Below, in pieces: positions 26,255 to 35,019 of a DNA stretch of 64,000 nucleotides. The stretch lies in NCBI GenBank assembly GCA_026706665.1, contig JAPOYI010000087.1:1-64000 (forward strand). Direction: 5' to 3'. This DNA is from Gammaproteobacteria bacterium. Lineage in GTDB: Bacteria > Pseudomonadota > Gammaproteobacteria > Pseudomonadales > Azotimanducaceae. The notes beneath the pieces are model-generated. The model saw only the letters and a program-made list of their open reading frames with translations. It was not told the origin of the DNA and did not search any database. The position numbers were made by a program, and so were the translations under genes. Within the stretch, counting starts at the first letter, position 1. Every line of letters starts with the position of its first letter.

Positions 26255-26800
26255 TCAGCCGATCAACCGCTCCCCTAAACGACCCCGGACCGGCGCGGCA
26301 TCCGTCCCGGCGGCTTGCGCCCGCGTCGACTGTGCGGGGTCCGCGCCGGCTTCCGAAGAAGCGGGCAGGCGCGGCGCGACCGCGTTGTACAGTCCCAGCG
26401 CCGCGATCAGCCCCAAAACCAGAAACACGTACCGTCCCTGCGATTCGAACCTGCCGCTCAATGCGTGAATGCTGGCGTCCATGGCCTTGAATCTGGCGTC
26501 CATGACCTCGAATCCCGCTTCCATATCGACCTCCATGCTGTCGACTCTGGCGTGGAGTTTCGTCATCTCCCCCTTCAACTCGCCGACGGCGCGGTCCAAG
26601 TCCCCCTTCAGCCCGCCGACCGCGCGGTCCAAGTCCCCCTTCAGCCCGCCGACCGCGCCGTCCAAGTCCTCCTTCGTCGCGACGCCGACCGCGAGCTCGT
26701 CGTTGAAGGCGCGAGCCATGGCTTCCGCCTGCCGGGTTTCCACTCCAGCGGCCTTCAACCGGTCGGCGTACCGCAAGGTGTCGATCACGGAGGGTTCCAT
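26255..26800 (-). CDS. Coiled-coil membrane-anchored protein (DUF1640-like)
   Basis: A 181-residue protein. The N-terminal half (RYADRLKAAGVETRQAEAMA...ATKEDL) resembles the DUF1640/CCDC90-like coiled-coil family. It is followed by three copies of an 11-residue unit (GGLKGDLDRAV). A heptad region and one transmembrane helix (YVFLVLGLIAALGLYNAVA, residues ~126-144) come next, then a disordered Ala/Pro tail. Likely anchored in the inner membrane by its C-terminal half. Function unknown. Confidence 0.65.
   Translation of the reverse strand: MEPSVIDTLRYADRLKAAGVETRQAEAMARAFNDELAVGVATKEDLDGAVGGLKGDLDRAVGGLKGDLDRAVGELKGEMTKLHARVDSMEVDMEAGFEVMDARFKAMDASIHALSGRFESQGRYVFLVLGLIAALGLYNAVAPRLPASSEAGADPAQSTRAQAAGTDAAPVRGRLGERLIG
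26580..26678 (-). repeat. Three 33-bp tandem repeats inside the coiled-coil gene
   Basis: The unit ccgccgaccgcgcggtccaa plus 13 bp is repeated three times nearly perfectly and in frame, adding 11 residues (GGLKGDLDRAV) each. Slippage could alter copy number. Confidence 0.85.
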
Positions 26801-27046
26801 CCTCGTGTTCTCCTTCGGGTGAAGATACCACTATATCGGGTGGATGGTCCCTCGTATGTACGACATCGGCCATTCGGGGCGTAGAACAAGACTGCTCGAG
26901 GGCCCAAACCGCACAGCGGACGCGCCGAGCCGCCGGAGAAAACCCGGATGGGATCTGCTGCGGCGTCGTTCTAACGACCACAGACCGCACGGCAAGGGGC
27001 GAAGACGCCGATACGATCTCAACGAGGCCGCAGGTTCGCAGAGAAG

Positions 27047-27350
27047 TCATGCGTCCAGGGCAATCCCGGATTCGCAGCGAAGGGATTCAAGTTCCTTCCG
27101 CAATTCGGCTTCTCGCGCCTCTGCGGCGACCAAGCGCCGGAACGTCCGCGGGCACACCCCAGCAGACCCGCCGCCTCCTCCCGCGTCAATCGCCGCTCCG
27201 TCCACACCGAATACACGTCCTCGAACAACATCTTCCGCTTCTCCTCCAACAGACTCGCCCTGCCCATTCACTCCCGCTCCGGCAATCGAACACGGGCTTC
27301 CTTGCAAACCGGACACTTCATCTGTTCCAGAAGCGGACACTTTATTTGTT
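27047..27350 (-). mobile_element. Remnant of an IS element (ISNCY-type transposase N-terminus)
   Basis: On the minus strand a start at ~27267 gives KRKMLFEDVYSVWTERRLTR and EEAAGLLG. The adjacent frame continues GVCPRTFRRLVAAEAREAEL to a stop at 27047. Together they reconstruct the helix-turn-helix N-terminus of ISNCY-group transposases (R.LT..EAA..LGVC.RTFRR). The rest of the transposase is missing and the join requires a frameshift. Upstream (27300-27350) the short direct repeat AAGTGTCCG occurs twice, as in the outer ends of such elements. A dead fragment lying directly in front of TonB receptor gene 2. Confidence 0.65.
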
Positions 27351-27365
27351 CTCAACAACGCGGCG

Positions 27366-27394
27366 TTGACAGCTTGGCGTCTATCGTGTACTTA
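27366..27394 (+). promoter_or_regulatory. Putative promoter of TonB receptor gene 2
   Basis: Perfect TTGACA at 27366-27371, a 17-bp spacer, then TACTTA. It aligns with the promoter at 16023-16051 before the paralogous gene, including the end of the spacer. Confidence 0.55.
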
Positions 27395-27404
27395 ACTTCA
27401 CGCA

Positions 27405-27459
27405 GTCACGCGAGAGGACGGCGCCGGTTTGGTATTGTCGGCCGGCGCAGTGATGTGAC
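27405..27459 (+). promoter_or_regulatory. Candidate structured leader of TonB receptor 2 mRNA
   Basis: Outer helix GTCAC (27405-27409) with GTGAC (27455-27459); inner helix CGCCGG (27422-27427) with CCGGCG (27442-27447). Compared with the copy at 16062-16115, a U-A pair is replaced by C-G in the outer helix and a U-G by C-G in the inner one. Pairing is preserved while the sequence changes. Confidence 0.5.
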
Positions 27460-27489
27460 AAAAACACTGAACCCATTTGGAGGGATTTA

Positions 27490-30183
27490 ATGAGTAACTT
27501 TTGGAGGAGCCGGGGACGGCTCGGAATTGCGGCATTCGCCGCGATCGGTGTGACCTTCGGTTTGCCCGCGGCAGCCCAGTCCGACGAAGAAGAAGGCGGT
27601 TCGCTGGTCGAAGAGATCGTGGTTACGGCCACGTATCGCGACACGCAACTGATGGACACGCCGATGACCATCTCGGCGTTGACGGATGTCGATATCGAGC
27701 AGCGAGGCGTCGAGGACATCAAGAACCTGTTCCTGGCGATCCCCGGATTGAACTACGGCAACGCCACCCAGACCTGGCACCGGATCACGGCGCGCGGAGT
27801 CGCCCAGTTCAGGGCCCCGACCGGACCGATCGCCATGTACGTGGACAACACACCCGTCAAGGGCACAGGTTCCCGGGCGCCGCTGCTTCCGAACTTCGAC
27901 CTCGAACGCATCGAGGTGCTCAAGGGGCCGCAGGGCTCGCTCTACGGCGAGGGCAGCATGGTGGGGGCAATCCGCTACATCACCAAGAAGCCAAACCCGG
28001 AAGGATTCAGCTATGGCATCCAGGCGAGATTCGAGGACTCCACGCAGTCCGACGACCTGGGGCATCGCATCGACGCCATGGTCAACATTCCTCTCGGGGA
28101 TCGATTGGCCGCGCGCATCACGCCGTTCCATCGCTACAAGGCCGGCGTCATCGACAAGGTCGGACCGGCGATCATCAAGGACGTCGACTTCGTCGGAGAC
28201 CAGGGGTACAGGGCGCAACTCGCCTTCTATCCCAGCGATACGCTGACGATTACCGGGGCGGCTTCTTACGTCTATGCCGACATCGGCGGCCCCGGAATCG
28301 GATTTCACTGCTACAAGGACTGGCGTCCCGCGGCGGGCAACCTCGCCCCAGGGGATTTCGTTCCTTCGATACCGAACTATCCGGTCATCGGCGGCTGCGA
28401 AAGCGGTCCCAACGGCGGGATCGACGGAGAAACCGGGCGATTCAAGGATGGCCCTGACTCAGTCTACGTCACGCACATGGCATCGCCGGACTTTGACGAC
28501 GGCGGAGAATCGGACTCGTGGATATACAACATCACCGCCGAGTTGCAACTGGGGTGGGCGGATTTGACCCTGTCCAGTTCGTCCTATGAGCACAACATCA
28601 CCTATGCCGAAGAGCAGAGGGTCGGTGGCCGCTTCGGCACGATCAGAATTACCGAGGAGGAAATCGCGGCGGGCGTAGCCGGGGGCAACGCACTGATTAC
28701 CGGCAGCGTTGAGGGTGACCGCAATTCCTACAACGGCTGGAACGACCGGGTCGATCGCATATGCGCGGAGCTGGATCCACCTTGCGGCCCCGGCGGATTC
28801 TGGGCCCGCAGCAGCGTCCGGGCTCACTCCGACCTTAACGAAATCACGGCCCACGAGGTGCGCCTGGTTTCCACCACCGAAAGTCGGTTGCAGTGGAGCA
28901 TCGGCGCCTACTTCCAGGACGTGTACAAGCCGCCCGATCCGCGCCTTGCGCAATACTGCGGCGCAACCGGGCACAACGCGGAGGTTTCCTACGGTGGTCC
29001 GCAGTACCCGGATGTGAAGTGCCGGCACGGCGGCTTCACGTTCAACCCTAACGTCATGACACCCGACCAAATGCGGGAAGTCCATAGACGCACGTTGGGG
29101 ACAAGGCAGGGTTCTTCCACATACCAGTTCCGGGATGAGCAGGCCGTCTTCGGCGAGGCGAGCTATCGCCTGAGCGATCAGCTAGAGATTCTGGCGGGAG
29201 TGCGCTACGCGGAAAGTTCGTTCGAGACGTATGCCGGCCCCGGCGGCGCTTGGCACCCGTTCGAGAACACGAGACAACAGGGAGAAACGCAAACGCAGGA
29301 AAAAGCCGCGCCGAAATTCACCCTCACATGGCGGCCCAACGATAGCGTGATGGTCTACGGTACGTGGGCGACCGCGTTCCGCTCCGGAGGAGTAAACACC
29401 CGTCTCTCGGGCCAAGTCACCATTTACGAGGAACTGGCCGCGCAGGGCGTCGCCCGTGCCGCAGAGCTCGCTGACGCCGCCAGGGACCTGCTGACGTTCG
29501 AGGGTGACGACATAGAGACCCTTGAGCTCGGAATCAAGACGACGGTCTGGGATGGACGGCTCGACCTCACGCTGAACGTGTACGACACGGCCATCGATAA
29601 CGCGGTCGTCACGACCTCAGTCAGCTTCCCGGCTCTGGTGGACCCCGCGAACCCGGACAGGTTTCAGCCGTATGACTTCAGTGTCACTGACAACGTCGGC
29701 CAAGCCAAGTCTCGCGGCGTCGAGTTTGAAGGGCGAGGTCAGTTGACCGACGCGATCAGCCTGCACTTCGGCGGCGCGTGGGTTCCCGATGCGGAAACCC
29801 TGGCGCAGGAAACCGGCGCACCCATCGGTGGCGGCGCGCGGAGCGTCAACATCGATCCGGGCAACCGTATCGAGCTGACGCCCGTCCTGAGCTATTTCGC
29901 TTCGGCGATGTATGACTTCGAGCTCTTTGGCCGCGACGCCACCTTGCGGGGCGACGTGTACCACCGGGGCAAGGAAGTGTTCAGGACGCAGAACAACGAG
30001 CGGCCCACGCCAACCTATACGTTCCTGAACCTGAAGCTCACGCTGAGGGAGGACAACGTCTCGTACGGCTTCTACGTCAAGAATGTCTTCGATGCGATCG
30101 GCATCTATGCGGTCGGGGATAGCGGCTACCACGGCTTCAACCCGCCGCGTGCCTACGGGTTCGAGTTCAACTACACCCCGTAG
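27490..30183 (+). CDS. TonB-dependent outer-membrane receptor 2
   Basis: An 897-residue paralogue of the receptor at 16176-19040. The signal peptide ends GLPAAAQ, followed by the TonB box-like EEIVVTATYR. The plug contains AIPGLNYG and RIEVLKGPQGSLYGEGSMV. The barrel shares many blocks with receptor 1 (ITKKPNPEGF, GNLAPGDFVPSIP, YVTHMASPDFDDGG, EEQRVGGRFGTI, YHRGKEVFRTQNNERPTPTY). It uses ATG after a good TTGGAGGG site. The shared promoter, leader and terminator suggest duplication of the whole transcription unit. The imported ligand is unknown but probably related to that of receptor 1. Confidence 0.92.
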   Translation: MSNFWRSRGRLGIAAFAAIGVTFGLPAAAQSDEEEGGSLVEEIVVTATYRDTQLMDTPMTISALTDVDIEQRGVEDIKNLFLAIPGLNYGNATQTWHRITARGVAQFRAPTGPIAMYVDNTPVKGTGSRAPLLPNFDLERIEVLKGPQGSLYGEGSMVGAIRYITKKPNPEGFSYGIQARFEDSTQSDDLGHRIDAMVNIPLGDRLAARITPFHRYKAGVIDKVGPAIIKDVDFVGDQGYRAQLAFYPSDTLTITGAASYVYADIGGPGIGFHCYKDWRPAAGNLAPGDFVPSIPNYPVIGGCESGPNGGIDGETGRFKDGPDSVYVTHMASPDFDDGGESDSWIYNITAELQLGWADLTLSSSSYEHNITYAEEQRVGGRFGTIRITEEEIAAGVAGGNALITGSVEGDRNSYNGWNDRVDRICAELDPPCGPGGFWARSSVRAHSDLNEITAHEVRLVSTTESRLQWSIGAYFQDVYKPPDPRLAQYCGATGHNAEVSYGGPQYPDVKCRHGGFTFNPNVMTPDQMREVHRRTLGTRQGSSTYQFRDEQAVFGEASYRLSDQLEILAGVRYAESSFETYAGPGGAWHPFENTRQQGETQTQEKAAPKFTLTWRPNDSVMVYGTWATAFRSGGVNTRLSGQVTIYEELAAQGVARAAELADAARDLLTFEGDDIETLELGIKTTVWDGRLDLTLNVYDTAIDNAVVTTSVSFPALVDPANPDRFQPYDFSVTDNVGQAKSRGVEFEGRGQLTDAISLHFGGAWVPDAETLAQETGAPIGGGARSVNIDPGNRIELTPVLSYFASAMYDFELFGRDATLRGDVYHRGKEVFRTQNNERPTPTYTFLNLKLTLREDNVSYGFYVKNVFDAIGIYAVGDSGYHGFNPPRAYGFEFNYTP

Positions 30184-30213
30184 CACTCAGCAACTGCTGG
30201 GTTGATCCTTGGC

Positions 30214-30247
30214 AAAAGCCCGCACCAAATGGTGCGGGCTTTTTTTT
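30214..30247 (+). terminator. Rho-independent terminator after TonB receptor 2
   Basis: A stem AAAAGCCCGCACC / GGTGCGGGCTTTT with an AAAT loop, ending in seven T. The core is the same as in the terminator at 19071-19103. Confidence 0.93.
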
Positions 30248-30290
30248 GCGCGAGCGGTCAGGGATTGAAGTGACGGACCCTCTCGCCTGC

Positions 30291-30352
30291 TACGTCAATC
30301 CCCGGGCCCCGAAAGGCGGGAAGCGGGTTGGATCGTCAGGGACTTTCGGCGC
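30291..30352 (+). pseudogene. Internally deleted relic of a yejA-like gene
   Basis: Positions 30291-30319 match 31355-31383 of the intact binding-protein gene with one mismatch. Positions 30320-30352 match 32492-32524 exactly over 33 bp. The ~1.1 kb between these blocks in the intact gene is missing. The join is out of frame, so no function remains. Flanking sequence on both sides is unrelated to the gene. Confidence 0.7.
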
Positions 30353-30420
30353 GTACAGACGCGGCAGCTATGGTGGCCTCCGCGACACTCCAGGTCCAGT
30401 CCATCAACGCCGGATACTCG

Positions 30421-31020
30421 CTACGGGTTCGAACCAATCACCTCTTCGGGCGTGTCGGCGTCGAGCACCCTTTCGGCCCACGCCTCAAGATCGACCGCAG
30501 ATGCTTCGCCCACCCTGGCCGCGACTTCGGGGGAAATGCTACCGAATCGCCGCAGCAGCTGTCGCTCCAGTACTGTCCGTTCCCCGTCCACCCGACCTCG
30601 CTCAATTCCCTCGGCAATTCCCTCGGCAAGGCCCTCGGCGCGGCCTTCCGCCTTGTGTCGCTCGATCACGGGAATGACGTACCGGTTCACCATCGCCTGA
30701 TAGAGCGTCATCGCAGTTCCTCCCAACATGTTGACCGGTCGCGTCAGCAGCATGGCCATCGCGGCCGCTCCGACCGCCACGGTGCCGAACTCTCCCCAGA
30801 CGACCAAGGCGAAGTCGACAACGCTCGCCCAGCCCGCCTGCGGAGCATCCGACCGCTCCATCGCCTTATAGCCGATGCGTGCGAGCCCCACAAGCCACAG
30901 CGCACCGACGATCATGAAGAACGTGCCCGCGTCGCGTCTCCGGATGCTCCAGACGGAGACATGCTCTTCCAATCGCGGAGTCGGCGATGGCAGCAGCCGG
31001 CGGACCCACTTCCAAACCAA
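30421..31020 (-). CDS. Two-helix membrane protein with DUF4351-like tail
   Basis: A 199-residue protein. Two transmembrane helices (TFFMIVGALWLVGLARIGY, ~38-56; FALVVWGEFGTVAVGAAAMA, ~69-90) are followed by a Glu/Arg-rich stretch with short repeats (GRAEGLAEGIAEGIERG). The C-terminal module (LLRRFGSISPEVAARVGEAS) is paralogous to the end of the Rpn-like protein at 11845-12747. That tail module is typical of DUF4351 and may mediate oligomerisation. It is divergent from the YejA-like gene. Function unknown. Confidence 0.6.
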   Translation of the reverse strand: MVWKWVRRLLPSPTPRLEEHVSVWSIRRRDAGTFFMIVGALWLVGLARIGYKAMERSDAPQAGWASVVDFALVVWGEFGTVAVGAAAMAMLLTRPVNMLGGTAMTLYQAMVNRYVIPVIERHKAEGRAEGLAEGIAEGIERGRVDGERTVLERQLLRRFGSISPEVAARVGEASAVDLEAWAERVLDADTPEEVIGSNP

Positions 31021-31201
31021 GGAGATTCTCCGACCGGTGATTCAATTGCCATTTGTCACGATACGGGAAGTGAAGCGGCTGGTCTGCGAGGCAAGTCTGC
31101 GTCATGCTGTGCGAGAAGTCGGATAATCGCGCCCGACATCCCACCGGCGACCGCTTTCGAACACCTTGGAATGACGCGAACCATCACCTGATCCAACGAT
31201 C

Positions 31202-33103
31202 ATGCAGCCGAATTCGCGCTGGCCCGCACTTGGCCTGACATATGCAATTGCGTTCGCGGCCATGTTCGCAATGCCGACATGGTCCGGGGAACCAAGCCAT
31301 GGCTTCGCATATTTCGGTGACCTGAAATACCAAGCGGATATGCCCCACTTCGACTACGTCAATTCCCGGGCCCCGAAAGGCGGACGCGTCAACGTCGGCA
31401 GCATCTCCACCTTCAACAACCTGAATCCGAACGTGGACAAGGGGAACCTGGCGCACTACGTCGACCCCAGGTACGGGTCGGGCTCCTACATCTACGATCC
31501 CCTGATGCGGCGGGGGGAGGACGAGTTGGCGTCGTACTACTGCTGGCTCGGCGAAACCGTCGAGGTCGCCGACGACTACAGTTGGGTAACCTACAAGCTG
31601 CGCGAGGACGCCCATTGGCACGATGGCCGGCCGGTGACCATGGAGGACGTCCTGTGGACCTTCGACATGATCAAGCGCAAGGGGTCGATAACATGGAGGA
31701 AGGAATACGAACACATCGTTCGCCTGGAGCAGATCGACGCCTGGTCGTTCAGGTTCCACTTCAGCGACGAGGCCGAGAAGACACCCTTCCTGGTCATCCT
31801 GACCGCGTCTTTCGCGCCCCTGCCCAAACACTTCTGGAAGGACAGGGCATTCGACGAAACGACCCTCGAAATCCCGCTGGGCAACGGCGCATACCGCATC
31901 GCGTCGGTGACTCCCGGATACAAGGTGGTGTTCGAGCGCGTGCCCGACTACTGGGGCCGTGACCTCAACGTCACCGTCGGTCACTTCAACTTCGACGAGA
32001 TCCATCTCACGTACTACTTCGACAAGCGGGTAATGCTGCAGGCGTTGCGGGCCGGCCTGCTCGACTTCTACTTCGAGGAGAACGAGAACGACTTCGCCAC
32101 GGCCTACGATTTCGACGGCTATCACAAGGGGCTGTTCAAGAAGGAGACCTACAGGATGGGCTACTCCTACGGCATGCACTTCGGCCTCGTTTTCAATACC
32201 CGGAGGGAACCGTTAGACGACATCCGCGTTCGGGAAGCGCTCACCCTCGCCTACAACTTCGAGTGGGCAAATCGCGCCTACTGGCACAGCGGCATGAAAC
32301 GCAACAACAGTTATTTCATCCGCTCGGGGCTGCAGTCCAGGGGCTCGCCCCCCGCCGAAGAGATCGAGTTGCTCCGGCCGCTCGAAGGGCATGTTCCGGA
32401 GCGGGTCTTCACCGACACAGTGGAACTTCCTGAAAACCATGCCTTCGGCCGCAACCGGCAGACGCTGCTCCAGGCCGATACGCTGCTCGAAGAAGCGGGT
32501 TGGATCGTCAGGGACTTTCGGCGCCTCCACGCGAGCACCGGCGAGCCCTTTACGCTCGAAATGCTGGTCACCTACCAGGATCACGAACGGATGCTGGTCC
32601 CGTTCGCGGAGAATCTCACGCGCTTAGGCGTTGACGCACGGTTGCGCCGCGTGGAGCGCAACATCCTGACCAACCGCCTGCGAAGCTACGACTTCGACGC
32701 GACCGTGCGCAAGTTGCGCGTGGGGGAGATGCCGGACCGCCATCGCCTGCGAAGCCAGTTCACCTCCCAGTACGCGGACCTGCCCAACATGCGGAACTAC
32801 GCCGGCATCCGAAACCCCGCAGTCGACCACCTGGTCGAGAAGATCCTCGAGTCGGATACGGAGCGGGAGATGAACATCGCCGGACGCGCCCTGGATCGCG
32901 TATTGCTTCACAGCTACTACGTGATTCCCGATGGCCATCCGGCCGGACGCCACGTCACCCACTGGAACCGCATCCGACATCCGCCCCTCGGCTTCGAGCA
33001 CATGAACTGGACGGGATTCCCGCACCTGTGGTGGGCGGACGAAAATGAGGGGAGCGACACCGACGCTGTGACCGCTGGCCCGCGCGACCGTCGCGCACCA
33101 TGA
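31202..33103 (+). CDS. YejA-like extracellular solute-binding protein (family 5)
   Basis: A 633-residue periplasmic binding protein of the oligopeptide/microcin C type, of normal length. The signal sequence is AIAFAAMFAMPTWS. The opening FDYVNSRAPKGGRVNVGSI is diagnostic of the YejA subgroup, followed by GSYIYDPLMRRGEDE, the DAHWHDGRPVTMEDVLWTFD segment and EIPLGNGAYRIASVTPGYKV. No permease or ATPase genes (yejBEF) follow in the window, so it either works with a transporter encoded elsewhere or is an orphan. The ATG at 31202 has a weak ribosome site. Confidence 0.88.
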   Translation: MQPNSRWPALGLTYAIAFAAMFAMPTWSGEPSHGFAYFGDLKYQADMPHFDYVNSRAPKGGRVNVGSISTFNNLNPNVDKGNLAHYVDPRYGSGSYIYDPLMRRGEDELASYYCWLGETVEVADDYSWVTYKLREDAHWHDGRPVTMEDVLWTFDMIKRKGSITWRKEYEHIVRLEQIDAWSFRFHFSDEAEKTPFLVILTASFAPLPKHFWKDRAFDETTLEIPLGNGAYRIASVTPGYKVVFERVPDYWGRDLNVTVGHFNFDEIHLTYYFDKRVMLQALRAGLLDFYFEENENDFATAYDFDGYHKGLFKKETYRMGYSYGMHFGLVFNTRREPLDDIRVREALTLAYNFEWANRAYWHSGMKRNNSYFIRSGLQSRGSPPAEEIELLRPLEGHVPERVFTDTVELPENHAFGRNRQTLLQADTLLEEAGWIVRDFRRLHASTGEPFTLEMLVTYQDHERMLVPFAENLTRLGVDARLRRVERNILTNRLRSYDFDATVRKLRVGEMPDRHRLRSQFTSQYADLPNMRNYAGIRNPAVDHLVEKILESDTEREMNIAGRALDRVLLHSYYVIPDGHPAGRHVTHWNRIRHPPLGFEHMNWTGFPHLWWADENEGSDTDAVTAGPRDRRAP

Positions 33104-33122
33104 TTCTGCCGGGGCCAGCCAC

Positions 33123-33434
33123 CTACCATGGCGGCAGGGCGCTGACCGAATAGAATCTCCGCTTCCGGTCAGCGAGGTAAAACGCCGCCGGGTTCCAATC
33201 CCCAAGCCATTCCAATAGCTCGTCAACGTCCTCTTCCCAAGGATCGATGCCGGTTTCGACGATCGATACGAAACGGGCGTCCCCGGGAACACCGCCGCAA
33301 CCTTCCGGCGGACAGGGTCGCCTGCCAGCGAGCAGCCGCCTGTGGAAACGTTTCTCCGACGACACCCGACGATTGCGTTTGACTTCGTGCAACCAACTGT
33401 CTCCAAATGTTCCCAAATCGTCGACAGGGTCATC
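33123..33434 (-). pseudogene. Truncated pRiA4b ORF-3-like protein
   Basis: The minus strand reads FGDSWLHEVKRNRRVSSEKR, then RRLLAGRRPCPPEGCGGVPG and a closing DELLEWLGDWNPAAFYLADR. This is the C-terminal half of the plasmid pRiA4b ORF-3 family (DFGD.W.H......C..G.RACPPEDCGG...Y). The N-terminal half (the LHRVIQ.AMGW region) is missing, and the upstream frame is low-complexity. Probably a remnant of mobile DNA that fills the gap between the YejA-like and isomerase-like genes. Confidence 0.6.
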
Positions 33435-33550
33435 AGTAGGCGCGACTACTGTTGGCGCGACTACGTGCGAGGGCGTAGTGTTGCAAACAACCCTCGAGCG
33501 ACTGACTACCGTCGAGGGCTGGCCAGACAACTGACGCAGGAAGACTCCCG

Positions 33551-34411
33551 TTGCCGAGATTCGCCGCCAACATCAGCATGATGTTCCCCGATCTTCCTGT
33601 CGCAGAACGCATGCGAGCCGTACGAGACCTTGGGTTCTCCGCGGTGGAGTTTCTAGCCCCCTATTCCGACCCTGCAGCCGAGACAAGGCGTTGGCTCGAC
33701 GACACGGGCGTCAGGATGATCCTGCTCAACACACCCCCCGGAGACGCGGCGAACGGCGAGCGCGGGCTGGCCGCGGTCCCCGGCAGGCAGGCTGATTTCA
33801 GGGATCACTTCGAAACGGCGCTGGAGTACGCACTTGCGCTCGACGTCCCGATGATCCATGTCCTGGCAGGTATCGTCGCCAACGACGATCGCAAGGCGGC
33901 GCGGTCCACCTTCGTCGAAAACGTACGCTTCGCCGCGGACCGGGCGGCGGGACACGACATTCGCATCCTGCTCGAACCCCTCAACAGCCAGGACACGCCG
34001 GGTTACTTTCTGACGCGCACCAATGAGGCCCGACACTGCATCGAGGCCATCGAGAGGGAAAACGTGCGCCTCCAATTCGACTTCTATCACCGGCAGATCA
34101 TGGAAGGAAACCTGGCGCGGCGCCTCGCCGATAGTCTCGACGTCATCGGGCACATTCAGTTCTCCAGCGTCCCCGGACGGCACGAGCCGCAGCACGGCGA
34201 AGTGAACCTGCCTTACCTGTTCGATCTCTGCGATGCGCTGGGATACGACGGCTGGATCGGCTGCGAATACCGCCCCAAGACCACTGTGGTCGACGGATTG
34301 ACCTGGGGAAAACCCTACGGTCTCGGAACGCGCCAGGCAGCCACCCTGACAGCTACCAGGCGCAGGCGAGGCCGTATGGCTCGTAGCAGGCCAGCCGGGT
34401 GTCGCGGGTGA
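33551..34411 (+). CDS. Hydroxypyruvate-isomerase-family TIM-barrel protein
   Basis: A 286-residue sugar-phosphate isomerase/epimerase-like protein (Hyi/OtnI type). Landmarks are FAANISMMFPDLPVAERMRA at the start, LLNTPPGDAANGERGLA, the metal-ligand strand ILLEPLNSQDTPGYFL, LQFDFYHRQIMEGNL, HIQFSSVPGRHEPQHGEVN and IGCEYRPKT. It would interconvert hydroxypyruvate and tartronate semialdehyde or a related ketose. It uses TTG at 33551 after AGGAAG. The final ~25 residues (Arg-rich) are not family-like and overlap the convergent PIN toxin gene by 59 bp, so the true stop region may have been altered. Confidence 0.82.
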   Translation: MPRFAANISMMFPDLPVAERMRAVRDLGFSAVEFLAPYSDPAAETRRWLDDTGVRMILLNTPPGDAANGERGLAAVPGRQADFRDHFETALEYALALDVPMIHVLAGIVANDDRKAARSTFVENVRFAADRAAGHDIRILLEPLNSQDTPGYFLTRTNEARHCIEAIERENVRLQFDFYHRQIMEGNLARRLADSLDVIGHIQFSSVPGRHEPQHGEVNLPYLFDLCDALGYDGWIGCEYRPKTTVVDGLTWGKPYGLGTRQAATLTATRRRRGRMARSRPAGCRG

Positions 34412-34763
34412 CGAGAGTCGCGCGCAGACGAATGCACTGGTGAACCAGCATGCGATCGAATGGATCGCGATGCTCCGCGATCCGGGGAAGCGTGTGATAC
34501 GTCGAAGCGGTCCCGGGATCGAGTTCAAGGATTCGGAAGCCCAGGGTTTCGCAGTGTCCAGGCATGTCGTCGGGTGCCATGGACCCCAGCACGAGTTTTC
34601 CGATTCCGTACTTCAAGGATATCTCCCACAGGGAAGCCGAGCTGACCATGACTTCGTTGGCCCGGTCCCGTATCAGGTTCCGCACCATGGCGGACAGCAG
34701 GGATGACTGCCCGATCGACCAAAGCAGGGCATGCGTGTCCAGCAGGTAGGTCATTCGACTCAC
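34353..34763 (-). CDS. vapC: VapC-type PIN-domain toxin
   Basis: A 136-residue PIN ribonuclease. Asp in YLLDTHALLW (~residue 9), Glu in SSASLWEISLK, and the HRDPFDRMLVHQC segment followed by VTRDTRL give the acidic cluster. The start is GTG overlapping the antitoxin stop (34760-34763). It overlaps the end of the convergent isomerase-like gene. Confidence 0.9.
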   Translation of the reverse strand: MSRMTYLLDTHALLWSIGQSSLLSAMVRNLIRDRANEVMVSSASLWEISLKYGIGKLVLGSMAPDDMPGHCETLGFRILELDPGTASTYHTLPRIAEHRDPFDRMLVHQCIRLRATLVTRDTRLACYEPYGLACAW

Positions 34764-35002
34764 TCGAGGGGGCCGAGCAGCTCCTCCTCCGTCATGTCGA
34801 AGTCGTCCATGAACGCGATCCTGACCTTCCCGTCGAGGAAGCCCACTTCTCTCTCGGGCAGATCGACCGGCTCGTACGGCACGATCATGGCAACGGGTTC
34901 CCTGGACTTTCCGTACAGCACGCCGATCCGCTCACCCGCGCGAACCGCAGCCAGCACCTTGGAAAACTGCGCCTTCAGTTCGGCAACCGGCATGGTGATC
35001 AT
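34760..35002 (-). CDS. Phd/YefM-type antitoxin
   Basis: About 80 residues from ATG 35002 (MITMPVAELKAQFSKVLAAV), the canonical Phd/YefM N-terminus. An ATG at 35029 would add nine residues but lies inside the palindromic operator, so the shorter form is preferred. The C-terminal acidic tail (FMDDFDMTEEELLGPLE) is the expected toxin-wrapping segment. Translationally coupled to the PIN toxin. Confidence 0.85.
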   Translation of the reverse strand: MITMPVAELKAQFSKVLAAVRAGERIGVLYGKSREPVAMIVPYEPVDLPEREVGFLDGKVRIAFMDDFDMTEEELLGPLE

Positions 35003-35019
35003 GGCCGCACCTTGCCCTC

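Noticed and set aside
26250..27050. N-terminal extension of the beta-helix protein frame up to 27050
   Set aside because: This part overlaps the coiled-coil protein gene in another frame and reads as Arg/Gly-rich filler. The signal peptide begins only at about 26249.
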